This document shows, one piece after another, positions 1-11,800 of a DNA stretch of 64,000 nt. A model generated the notes under the pieces. That model ran no database searches and was not told the DNA's origin. It saw nothing but the letters and a program-made list of their open reading frames with translations. Position 1 is the stretch's first letter. Every line of letters starts with the position of its first letter. Made by a program: the position numbers and the translations under genes. The DNA comes from Litoditis marina (taxonomy: Eukaryota; Nematoda; Chromadorea; Rhabditida; Rhabditidae): the NCBI GenBank assembly GCA_964036275.1, contig OZ038435.1, positions 28,005,521 to 28,069,520 on the forward strand, in the 5' to 3' direction.

Positions 1-14
1 TTATTGGTTTTCAG

Positions 15-337
15 ATACCTTCACTGTTTCCCATTCTCCCCTATTTGATGTACATTATGTGTGCTGTGTACATAGCTGTGAAGGAGAAATCACCGCACAA
101 GTTTGTCAGATACAGGTCAAAAAAGGTGGGCAGAATGAACCATTAATAGACACAGAATTCTCGAAGTATATGAAAAAAGTGCAATCCAGTCCGACAGCAC
201 TTATTTCGAAACAATGGGAAGTACCTAATACGTCATGTTACTGCCTGGCCGTATTCATTACTAGAAGTCAATTGAATAGTCACGTAAAGTTAGCATTCTA
301 TGGGGGCATCATGCACTTTGTCATTGCACGTTTCTGA
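15..337 (+). CDS. Possible last exon of a gene entering from the left
   Basis: A TTTTCAG acceptor ends at base 14 and an open frame then runs about 107 codons to a TGA at 335-337. The frame enters with two bases of a split codon. The product is cysteine-containing and has no domain I recognise. An internal GT after the codons for QIQ could be a donor, so the exon may be shorter. The upstream gene lies outside the window, and the call rests only on the acceptor and the open frame; it may be chance. Confidence 0.28.
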
Positions 338-642
338 GCTCTGTTGTGTTTAACATGTTTCACGTGCCTGTGTAATTGACTAACACTAGATCCAAATATT
401 TCCCAACCTGCGTCTCCTCAACTGAATGATATTTCTCTGCCACTTCATTCTGCCGGGACAGCAACGAGAGACTCTTGAGCAGCATTCAGATTTTTTTTCT
501 TGAGGTTACGCAAAACGATTTCGGTTAATTCCCGAGCCTGTTCAAATATCTCAAATCGCTCATTAAGATTGGACATTCATTTGTCGATTTTTTATTCCAA
601 TTTTTAATGTTCAGTTTAATTCTGCAATTCAGAAGTTTTCAG

Positions 643-1585
643 ATGTTGGTGCTGTGCATGCTATCGCTGTTTTGTCCTATAATTTCCCTCGAGGTTTCAA
701 TTTTCTACCTGACGCTCGAAAATCCATCTTTCTTCTTAGAAATGTCTTGCTTGGTAAGAATTTATACATTAGATTTCTGTTATTTTATGATAAAAGTAAG
801 TATTTTTAATTTAGTTACGCACTTAGTTGATTCATATGAAACTATCATTCAAATAGGTGTATGCTTTAACTTCTTTATGAAGTTACTGTACCAATCCGGA
901 AAGTCACATGTTAAACAAAGACGATTACGTGGTCCAATCGCAACGGTCTCTGAAGCCTGAACGCTAGTAGATACGCGAGGAAAAAACCCGATGTTGATAT
1001 CAACTAGGGAATCTACTAGCGTTTCGGGTTACGGCAGCTGAAGTATTGACGCGGGCAACGGTTATTCTTAAATTTCATATTGAATGTTAGAAACTTAATA
1101 AATTAAGCTTTTACCAAAAATAAAGTTCTTAAAATAAGTACTTCTGAAATAGTTATACACTAATTGCCATTTTGTACAACTATTGTTGTTAGGCAATTTG
1201 ATGGATTGTCGTTTTATGAATACAGCTCCCCTATAAACGCCAGAGTGTCGTATCTAGTACAGGTTACGCGAATGCCGCAAGCGTGGGAATATACCATAGA
1301 GCCGCGTGAATACCGTAAGACCTTGGAAAACTACTGGATTATTTTTCAGAGCTAGCGTATCTACTAGCGTTCAGGCTTCAGAGGTTCAGTCTTTTACACT
1401 GCATTACATTTTTCAATTACAGTTTAAAGGACACCGTTGACACGGGATCGGTCCACATAATCGTCCTGCTTCAAATCGCGAAAAATTGTCCATTCTGTGC
1501 TATGCTATATATACATTATGGTTTTGTTACAGATACTATCATTTTTGGCGGCAGTTGTACTTGGAAAAAGTTTTCTCCTCATTAA
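643..1585 (+). CDS. Small secreted CxxC protein, two-exon gene or relic
   Basis: TTTTCAG directly precedes the ATG at 643, as at a spliced-leader acceptor. The first exon (643-753) codes for a hydrophobic signal-peptide-like start, MLVLCMLSLFCPIISLE, and ends at a good GTAAGA donor. A second open stretch (1430-1585) reads GSVHIIVLLQIAKNCPFCAM, a beta strand followed by CPFC as in thioredoxin-fold proteins such as GILT, then stops. Joined, these give 88 codons, too short for a full GILT. The second acceptor (TTTAAAG) is weak, and the intron holds an inverted-repeat element. It may be a decayed thiol-reductase gene. A different frame at 1518-1685 also starts with a signal-like sequence, so the reading is not settled. 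Confidence 0.28.
948..1383. mobile_element. 436-bp MITE with perfect 29-bp terminal inverted repeats
   Basis: Bases 948-976 (starting CTCTGAAGCCTGAACGC) are exactly repeated in inverse at 1355-1383. The interior is AT-rich, contains a partial copy of the terminal repeat near 1010, and has no long ORF, as expected for a non-autonomous DNA transposon. It lies in the intron of the 643-1585 model. Perfect ends suggest recent movement. No transposase is seen in the window. Confidence 0.85.
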
Positions 1586-1685
1586 GAAGGAACCAACCAT
1601 CAAACAATTGGGTCCACTGACCGTCAAGCCTTCTGAAAACAATTTGAAAGCACAACCATCACAAATAAATCTATTTACAGTTTAG

Positions 1686-2790
1686 CTCATTATTGATTTT
1701 TCGTGTATGTGTTGTACAACCACTAGGAACAAATCGTGGAATCAAGAATCAACAAGATTATCAACAATCAACAACTCAATAATAAAAATTTCTAGACAAA
1801 CGCTCAACACTGATTACACATTTTTCATTCTGGTGAACTTATGTGTCAAGTACATTCTCTCTCACCCATCCTCCGCCTTTCTCTTTTTCTTTTTCTCTCT
1901 CTCTCTTCCAGACAATCTTGTTTTTCCTCGCTCTCACTCTCTCATACTCCTATAAAAACAAAGAAATGTTGATTTGTTCAAATATTCACATAAATAGCTT
2001 TATTAATAATCGGCTTTGTTTGACAGTTACACCCATCTAGTGATAACGCCCAGTTATGATATCGATTACGGACGACAAAACTAATTTTTATCAATATTAG
2101 TTCCTGTTCACATTTCCAGAATTTTCAAAGACAATAGGGGAGTTTATAAAACATTCTATGAATTTACACGTAATCATTTTCGCACTTTCTTTCAATACAC
2201 CCCTAATCTTTATTGTGGTTTTCGTTTTTAATATTCGATTGAAAGTACTTTTACCAGCCAACTAAGAGAATCAAGCATAAACTGTGTATGTTGATCTCTT
2301 CTGCTGGTCTTGTACTTTGATCTCTGTGTGTTTGGGCAAAGTTGAAACTTACTGCTGTGTTTGGGATCAAACTACAATTAGTTGACCGCCTATAGAAATG
2401 GTTGATCGGGCAAAGTGCGGCTTCAAAGACATGATGACTAATGCAGCCAACAATCACCTGCTGCATGGTTTATCGACACACGTGCTATCAAAATATAGTC
2501 TTCTACTCCTTTACACACACTCTCTTTCTTTATTTCCTTTTCTCTCCTATTCTCTCTCCCTTTTTCTGGTTGCACAATTTTCCGTTTGCACTTGTTTTTT
2601 ATCACTCTCTCTCCTTCTTCTCTTTCTCTCTCTCTTTCTCTTTCTAAAACTATGTCAACCGAGTTCGGAAACCAAACTTTAAAAGTTAACACCGTGGAAC
2701 ATATCGCAACGGGTTAATTTCGATAGAGGCATATCTATCTATCATCGAGCGAGACTAACCCAATTTGATGTTTTACTGTGTTTTATGCTT
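1686..2790. other. Intergenic stretch with pyrimidine tracts and one inverted motif pair
   Basis: No gene is supported here. There are two CT-rich tracts (about 1858-1945 and 2519-2646) and an imperfect inverted pair of the dispersed GATCAAACTACAA motif (about 2309-2322 and 2365-2377). The short ORFs come from the low-complexity tracts. Confidence 0.6.
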
Positions 2791-2814
2791 GTTTTCAGAA
2801 TGAGCGGTATATAA
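2791..2814 (+). promoter_or_regulatory. Probable spliced-leader acceptor with a 4-codon upstream ORF
   Basis: GTTTTCAG ends at 2798, 39 bases before the start codon of gene A, and is a good trans-splice acceptor. Immediately behind it an ATG at 2800 opens the peptide MSGI and a stop at 2812-2814. If the leader is spliced here, ribosomes meet this mini-ORF before the real start at 2838. Confidence 0.45.
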
Positions 2815-2837
2815 TTATAATACAATAATCGTTTAGA

Positions 2838-5800
2838 ATGCCCGATACTCCTACAGCTCCACCAAGAAAAGGTCGAAAAGATAGGCCGGTTATATCGCCC
2901 CCTTTCAACTATGTGTGAGTCACAACGTCACAGTTCAAGAAACATAACTTACCATAAAACGCTTTTCAAAAGTCTGAGAGATCTTAGTGATAGGTTGCGC
3001 TCTTTTCAGAGCTAGCGTGTATGTTACCATAAATATCCTGCGGTCTTTGTACTTCGACTCGGTTTCAGTCGAAGATCAAAATTTATGACGTTCGTCGAGA
3101 ATAAACTACAACGAAGATTAGTTCACTTCGTAAATGGAGAAATACAAAAAAATGCATGCGCCATTGCAAGTCTGCATAAGAATACTTAAAACATTAGCTA
3201 AACAACAACATACGAACAAACATGCACTCTGAGGGGCCGCAAAAAACGTTTGTCACACTATTTCTCTCATCCTACCTTTCTAACATTATTCGATAATATA
3301 TTTCCTACCTTATATCATTAGTATTTCCCTATGGCCTGAATTTAGTATGTTATTACACAGTTACGAATAGTACAAATTGTAAATACGTCTATACTGTTTT
3401 CTTGTGCTCACATTCTGCCGACTCAACACGACATATAAAAAGATAACGACCTGTTCAACAACCACTTGAGACTGACTCATCGGTTTTCAAATGATTTCGG
3501 AACTTGGGCAGTTCGAAGTTTTCAGGGTTAGCATAGAGTTGAGATTTTTGTCGGAGTCTCTCATTTTCATGATAGTATTTGTGAAAATGTTTTATACCTC
3601 ATTGGGAATGTTTATTCATCAGTTTCTAGTGAGCTCTGATTCAGTTTTCGAGATAGTATACAAAGGTTGATAGTTGTCTGGTGTCTATTTAATGAATGCG
3701 TGAGAACGACACGAAAACGTTCTAGCTGGTGATTTACTAGGGATTACTTTCGGTTTTCAACAAAAATTTATGTGTTATTAGTTTGACCCCGCCTAAAATG
3801 TACGCAAATTCTGCTGTGTTGACAGATCAAACTACAAAACCACTCCATCATTGACTTTCTTTATTCCAGTCATGTGACCCACGTGGGACTCGATTTCAAT
3901 GCAACAGAAGTCCGCAAGGCTATCCGACCGATGAGCGAAAATCTCGACGAAGAAGTACGCATTTTCATCTTTCTCTCAATTTTTGTTACTTATTTTTTTC
4001 AATATTCTCTGAACGAGTTATGCAGCTGGTGTTAGAGCCTGTACAAAATTAACATGCTGCCATAGTCTTGATCACAATAATTCAATCTCAACGCAATAAA
4101 GAGTAGAGACTGGAAAAACTACATGGGAAAATCTGACGGCTATAACTGGTAAAATAGTCACGTAAACTTTGAATGAATGGCTGGATTATATATTTTTCAT
4201 GTTTTTATGATGTAGTTTTCATCAATCAAGGTTTTTTAGCGTGCAAACAATGCCAGTTGCTCGGTTTACGAGGCAGTAGATCGCAGTTCACAGGAGACGC
4301 CCATTTTGACAGCTAGAAACGACGAGAGTCAACTGGGTACTCCGGAGGTACTTTAGATTATATTCATGTATCATCGAATTTCGACTTTGTTCTTGAAAAG
4401 ATCGGTTTTTTTGTCTAGACTACAATGATAGGTTTTGTTCTGCTGTAAGTTATCTGCACGAGAAAAAAACTTCGGGCTCGAGCTCCCGGAGAGTTTGACC
4501 AAGCACTATTGTCTGGTTCTGTTCCAATAATTGTCTTATTCTGAAACTTCTGTTAGAATAATTTGCACTCTGGCTCAGATGGACGCCCCAGTCTACGAGC
4601 CAGTACCACAGAAGCCCGTGTCTAGCAGAAACGTCAAACAGGTGAGCAAAACAACGAAAGCGTGAAATGATGGGATTCTTTGCAATTGCTGCTCAAGTTC
4701 ATGTGTGTCTCTCAGTTTCTCAGTTAATCAACACTTCCTTTTATTTTCATTCGCGAAATCTGTTTGGTAGAATCGGTTCGACGATGCGTGTTGGACTAAA
4801 CAGCCATTCAACATTGGAACATTTGTTTTTCTTCAAATCTAACAATGACCTGGAATTTTCCCATTCAATATATGAGAATGAATAATAAGAGGAAAATAAA
4901 ACATTTGAACTCGTTCAATTCGTAATATGAGAGCCATTTTCAAGGAGTCGAGTATACATTATGAGAATGTGCCCACTTCGCATCTTTACGAAAACCTTCG
5001 CGCTCCAGCAGAGTGAGTTTTCCATCAAGTGACAGAAAACTTTCCCAACCAGCTACATGTATTTCTTGCTTCATTTTGTTCATTCAAACATGTTCATCCC
5101 TACCAAACAATCTAACCAACTCGATTCTAAAGAATAAATGATAAATCTGACTATTTTGGACTATTTTGAATTCAGTTTTGATTTTGATGTGTAATTCCGA
5201 TCAAACTACAACTCAGATATTATCATCCCTAAAAGTTTCTAAGTTCCAGTGGTCCCCGTCCAAGTAGAAAGAAGAATCCTCCCCCACCTCCGCCAAAACA
5301 GGGAAAACCCCGGTTGCTATCCGATGAAGAACTGGAGGAGACGACGCCAGTGGCATTCAGGTAGTCACCAGATGAGCAAACTACAAACTACAAAAGTCTA
5401 TCATTAAGTGGTAATACAGTGACTATCTGGTATTCTTCATTCTGACACTTTTAGTGGTTTCGATAGAAGAAAATGTGCCTATTATTCTTTCACCGAAACA
5501 ATTCTATGTCCACTGGCCGTATTACTTGAAATCTCTCGAATATCCTAATCGGCTGTTGGTGTTTGTCATTTTATTGTCTTACAGAAAAACGTCCTCACAG
5601 TCAGAAAAGACGGAGCAACCACTGCAATCTCCAATTACCACAAAATCACGAGTGGAGCAGGCCAACATCTCCATGGTTGGTATTACATGTCATTCAAATA
5701 ACCTTTGACTTCAAGTCCAAGGCTGCAACTGCTGTTCAAAATCCCGTCACGGGAATTTTCCAAACTAGAACGTATCAGTAGCACAATATTGAACTTAGTT

Positions 5801-8398
5801 CCCGTCTTTTTTTCTCATGCAAAACAGTGTTTTATACAACTTGAAAAACAACATTGAATACAATACTACAAACTCGTATGATGAAATTTTGGGTATTGGA
5901 TCGTCCGGACATGCTCGGAGAGATGAGAATCGGACTAGACGACCCCATTCCGTTACAAACCGGACCGTCCTCCAAATATCGAACACCTTCCATGCTCACA
6001 CCATCCCCGAACCATCAAAGAGAAGGTTTGCTCACTGATTAGATCTCAAAGTCTACGTGTGGTTCCATAGTTTTCCCACATTTCATCTTTTGCGCGCGGC
6101 TGACAGTAGAAAAAGGATAATGACACGTGAGACGTTTAGATTTCACGCCAACTTGGTAGGTCTTTCAGAAAAGTTCGAACCGAACTAAGCGTGAAGTCAC
6201 AATGAGCATGCGAAAAAATCAAATGATTAGCAAGGTTTCTTGCTTTAAAGAATGTACTATGATATATCCGAGATCATTCACAATCAAATTTTAACTCGTT
6301 GGAATTAGGGAAAAAACACATTCACGAAACCTAGAAAACTTTCACAAAGATCAATTTTACTTTATCGTTTCAGTTGCTGTTGATGTGCACACCGGACACA
6401 CGCCTGAGCCGATTCCTGATGATTCATATGAAATGACTGAGAAAAAGGCTTCTTCCTCGAAACGCAAGGCACCCGCCCCTCCGTTGCCCTTACAGAAGGT
6501 TGTCGCGGAAATGGAAACCCGCCTGCAGCACAAAAACCACGAACTAGAGGAAAACTCGGCAATCAACTCTTCAAAAGATGATCAAAACAACAAAGAAAAG
6601 ACCGCGGAACCAACAAAAACTACAATTGCCGTAAAGAAAGAGTTGGAAGAGAAAGAGATAAAGAACACAGATGTTGTGAAGAAATATGATTTCCACACCA
6701 CCAAGGTCGATGACAAAGACTGTGAGACATTGACAAAAACAAGTGAGCTGCAGCAGTCTCAATTTGACAAAACACCAACAGAACTCAGTCGTGAGATGAG
6801 AAACAACAAGCCTGAGAAGAAGGTTGAAGTCAAACTCGAGAAAAAGGAAACAGTGGCAAAATTAGAAAGTGAGGTGGATGCTGTGACAACACAACTGTGC
6901 GCCGACCTAGACAAGTTAGAAAATGAGGGAATGGAGAAGCACAAGGTTAGCAACGTATACGGTAGGGATGTAAAACGAAATCACAGTTTTGATTCATGAG
7001 TTCGCCGTGTTTCCGCTTCTTAGTTTCGATTCATTGAGTTTTCTGGGTTCGGAAATTTTCACACTTTTTGGCTCTTAAATTTGGATGTGACGCCTAATCA
7101 TTTGGTTTTCAATAATTCAGTAGTTAAACATGTTTGACACGCCACATTTGGAATCAGTAATAGTGAGATTGCTGTATAATTGAACAGTTAAAGAAGAATA
7201 ATGAAAGCCTTGACTGCATATAATATGATGTTTAGGAAACCACTGGGGCAAAGATAGAAGATAAACCCACTCCAGCCGTACCAGTACCGAAACCCAGAAA
7301 GAGAGTGATGGTGGGTGTCGGTGAAGTGACAAACTTCAGAATAGAAGGAAGTAAATCAGTAAACACAACAATGTGAAATTCATCTCAGCAGAACAAAACC
7401 GAAGAGAAACTAGTAATCAACTTTTCCGTCATGTAGATGTAAACTCGAAAAATTGCAAAATATATTAATGACGTTATATAATAACGTTTTCATAATCGGT
7501 TTGACTAATATATTTACTTGTTTAATATACACTATTGAGGTATTTTACTACAGAACGTTGTCAAGTCCCAAGCACAGGATGAGAATACGAAACCTTCAGA
7601 GTTGGTTTCCGAAAACAGGTCCCACGTAGAGCAGGTCGGTAAAGGGGATGACCCAGTCTGTGTCTTGATTCTCTTTTTCGGTAGTAGTCTAGAATGTTTC
7701 CCGAAACATACCGGGACCAAACTACAACTCACAGCAGAACATAGTACAACCATGTATGTACGCCTTTCTCTGAAGTGTTCTTCGTTCAACAGAAAAATTA
7801 CGTTTCACATCCATAACCGTTATGTATTGTTCACAAAAAATTCACAAATACGGTTATCTGGTGTTCATCGCACATTTTTCGACTAACGAGATAATATAAT
7901 CAAAAGAAAGAGAGTAGTTATCGAAAAATGTGATATTGCTTGCTTGCCAATGTGATTGTTTTCACTCGGTTTACTTTTATGGTAGAATGTTTTTAGAGAA
8001 TCAAAAAGAAGTTGACAGCTGTAGTGGAGGAAAGCGACACAACCGCGGCCGCGATTCCTGAAATAGACACGAAAACGAACGAGAAAGAGAATGTTCAGGT
8101 GGGACAGGTATGAACTCATAACAGTGAACCAAGAGTTTTCTGGTTTTTCTCTCTTTCTCTCTTTTCCTCCCTCTCTCCCTGCACTCAGTTTTTCTCTACC
8201 CCTCTCGCTCTCTCCCTGCACAAAGTTTTGCATGACAGTTATTTTGCGGAAAATTGCAGAAAAATGTCGGAACGAATTTGTGACGAAGTAGTTATACTTC
8301 TACCTGGTGGGCATTTCATATAATCTTCATTCCAGAGTTCAAACTGGGAAACGAGTTCAGTGTCAGATGATGAGGACGACTTGGTTGTGCGGTTTTGA
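2838..8398 (+). CDS. Gene A: CRIB-domain scaffold with proline-rich and tyrosine motifs
   Basis: Fourteen exons join in phase to 538 codons: 2838-2914, 3870-3954, 4240-4347, 4579-4641, 4945-5012, 5250-5360, 5585-5675, 5716-5771, 5828-5892, 6374-6945, 7236-7310, 7554-7634, 7997-8098 and 8336-8398. Residues about 19-34 read ISPPFNYVHVTHVGLD, a full CRIB motif, which in known families binds GTP-loaded Cdc42 or Rac. Then follow tyrosine motifs (PVYEPV, HYENV, LYENL, SYDEI, SYEMT) like SH2 ligands, a polyproline stretch near residue 130, a KRKAPAPP motif resembling the KRAP motif of Cordon-bleu, and a long lysine/glutamate region. No kinase or other catalytic domain is visible, so an adaptor role at the membrane or cortex is inferred. 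The least certain part is 5676-6025, where a second open frame (to 6025) could be an alternative exon. Confidence 0.82.
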
Positions 8399-8827
8399 TT
8401 TGATAATTTGCTCATTCCTCTAGTCTTTTTGTATGATAAATCCTGTATTAAATGTTATTCATGTACCGACAACGTTTTTCTGTCGATCATCAATGTTTTC
8501 AGGATGAGAACGGTTTATCTTCATGAAATTGGGAATAGTTTGAAATACCGTAGTAGAGTAAAATATAATGTCTTGTTTAACTTCAATACATTAATGATTG
8601 TAACGAGTTCAAACACACTACAAGCCAATAGTTGCGTACAGAGTTGGAACTACAGGGGCTACAAAAAGTTAATTGAAAAGTGATGAAAATGTAGTTTGGT
8701 CGCATCACGAGTGAAACCGTCAAATCCACAAGATGCAAAAACAACAGCATAGTTAAATTGATCTACCGCAATAACTACATTTGTTAAGACAGTAACTAAA
8801 TAAGTTGTTACATATGATAACCTCCTT

Positions 8828-11800
8828 TCATAAATACTTTCTCGTGTTACGTTGTAGTTTCTTTTCTCTTTGCTCCACTTTATAGACCAATTCGTCCATG
8901 ACACTGTGGAATGTTGGCTGTCGACTTTGCACGTTTTGCGTCTGGGAGTTAGAAGCAGAACAGGATGCTGAAAACATAGTGTATAAGAGTTCGACGTTTG
9001 GAACAACTTCAGTCTTGAGACGTAAATATGACGTGTAATATTTGTCGCAGTTTTCATCAACACTTCCGATGGTTCTGCAAATGATGCTTCTTCTCCGTAA
9101 AGAATGTTACTCTCCATAAACCGTTGCGTGAAAATCTATCAAGAGCGTAATCTTACTAAGAGTGAGTCTAATCGTTTGGTGTTAGAGCACAGAATAACTG
9201 TTCTCGAACAGTCACAACACCCTTAGACTTTTGTCGGTGTTGAGAGAATTTTCTGAGCGATCTCAAATTGTTCTAGTTGATACTCATAATTCTATATAAT
9301 GTATAAAATAAGCCACGACCCAAAGCTGTGCATGTATCCCACAACTCTATACTTCGTTTCACCAATCGATGACTTTCTACAGTAATCTTTCGAATATTCA
9401 AGGCTGTTTATCTATTAAACAGACGAACTTTTAGATTCACTGTTTTCTAGGCTCGTGTTAACCAATGTGGAGAACAAAATGACAAAGTTTAAACTATTTT
9501 CAATACCTAGAAGATATCAAAAATTTGCTTGAAAGACTCGCAAGCTTACTGTAGAGGGCTACTGTTGCGTGAAACAGACTATACATAAGAATGATAAGAA
9601 CTAATAACTATACCTCTATTGTTTCCAGTGGAGTTGGTAGGCCACTGTGCGTGAGGGCTACACGTATTGAACGTGGCAGCAGGCAGCGGAACGCCTGGAA
9701 GGAAAACATATAATTACTAGTGAAAACAAGTGAAACGTGTGACACACTCTACACTGTAGTAGTTTAGATATGAGTGAACATGACTATACCGCCTCTGACA
9801 GGTTGGTTTCCATTCTGAGAAGCGTTATGGATCAGTGGTTTTGAGGGCATTCCTACTGAATGGGGTGCTGGTGTGGAACCTGAAACTGCACTAAACATTT
9901 GGTGGTTTGTGAATGAGTCGGAAAATAATGACAAACATTCTCTCAAACTTGGTAATTGTGCTGGCGCTATAATACTCGTCGTCTTCCTACAATCATGTGA
10001 CATAGTATACATAGCAGAAGCGATACAAAGGGATAAAGAGACAAAAGGAGAAAGAGAGATCGCTTCGAAGAGCACTATTAAAGTGTATAGTCGTCGTCGA
10101 GGGAAAGGCGGGAGGGTACTGTATATCTCACTTTCCGGTGTGTAAGCACGCATGTCTTCGATTCCAAAGCTCGCCGGATATGTTCTCTAATAGCGCAATG
10201 GTTCACGCCTTGTTACGAAACTTTTGCTCGCAGGTTCGATTCCGGCGAGAGAAAAAAATTTATAAATTTGACACCTACTATAGTTGACTGCTTTATCACG
10301 TGAATGAAAGCATGAAAATATGAAATCAAGAAGTGAGAAGTGATAACGGATGTTGCATACTTCATGTTGTCGATGTTTGTTATAGTCTATTTCACCAATC
10401 GATGTACTCTTACAGTAATCCGTCAATTATTCAAGGGGGTGTTTTCTAATGAAAAAGTCATTACTTTTGTTTCAAATTTTCAGAGTTAGTAGTAGTTAAC
10501 ATGTAGAAAACACTATGAACATTTTGAGGCGTTCTGAGTACGCTAATATAGTAAACTTTGACCTGGAACTGTTAGCAGATTACTGTAGAGGGTTATAAGT
10601 GGGTGGAACAAACTATAAGTGTTTGTGTGGTTAGATGTGTGTCAATCGCTTTTTGTAAACACCAACCACTGCCGCCAGCTGTCTTGGTGTTTCCTCCAGA
10701 TGAGTAGGCCGTGAACTTGTTTGGCGATAGTTTATTCGGTGGTGGAGGAGGTGCTGGCTGATTCGGTCTCATTGGCTGTTTCTGGGGAGAGTTCCCTTTA
10801 AATTGGTTCCACGGAGTAGGTGAAGTGCTACGCTCTAAATAAATGTAAAGAATCACAATATCTGTATTTGTTGTACAACGAATTCGACGAATCTTCACAA
10901 GTTCGTAATAAGTACTTAAACTCGTTGAGAAAAGAGAACTCAACCGAGTTGCGTACATGTCCGATATGAACACTAACATGTTTTCTATGTTTATGAAAAT
11001 TGATTTTGAAAAGTTAGATTAAAACGTTTGACCATCTAGAGCAGGTACATATGATTAGAAACATTCTGGCTCACCAGTTTGACTTTGACTCGGCGGGTAT
11101 TGCCCTGTTTGTGGCTGATGTTGCTTGAACAGTCCTTGTTGTGAATGCATGGGATTTTGATAAGAACACTGTGCATTTTGTTGATTTGGTGCAAGTTGGT
11201 CATAGTTGTAGGTAACTTCGTTGCAGATTTGCGGGTTAGGTCGTTGACTATTGGATGTTTCGTACTGAGATGAAGGTTCCTGGTATGAAAACCGAACTCT
11301 TCGGCCCTGCCGTGAATGAAAAGGGGGCGTAGATCCCGGTCCAGCGTCATCATTTTGAGTCGGGAAGTTTGTCACTGAAAAAAGTGTGAGTGAGAGCTCG
11401 AACATGTACGTTGACTTGTTTGACAGACCTAGTCGCCTTTGACTTTTCTAGGTGAGTAGCACAAAAGTTTATGCGAAGAGGATACCTCGTAGAAGGATGC
11501 CTTTTCCGTTTCAATATTATAGTGATATGACGTATCAATAATTTCACTCCAACCAGAAAAGGATAACTTTCTCCAATTTGGAAAAAAACGACCTCTTGTA
11601 AGAAGTAGAAAAGTTCACGTGAATAATAGTTATTCTCACAGAACACAACTTCACTCACTGCTATGTACCAGCATCTGTCGTCCTTCTTGCTGTGCCTGTG
11701 CTTGCTGGTGATGAACATATTCGAATGATTCTTGGTGAGTTGTATGATGGATTTGGGGAGAATTATTTCGGTAAGGGCTTGTAGTATCCGAACCATACTT

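Noticed and set aside
1518..1685. ORF starting MVLLQILSFLAAVVLG, like a signal peptide
   Set aside because: It overlaps the CxxC exon in another frame and has no leader acceptor before its ATG; kept only as an alternative.
8661..9117. A 152-codon minus-strand ORF over the 3' end of gene B
   Set aside because: The frame that ends at 8828 in the same DNA gives a more protein-like product; this one is a shadow.
9179..9221. Candidate exon ending in a GTAAGA donor (minus strand) near 9140-9220
   Set aside because: The stretch is a small hairpin (GGTGTT ... AACACC around ACTGTTCTCGAACAGT) and its frames contain stops.
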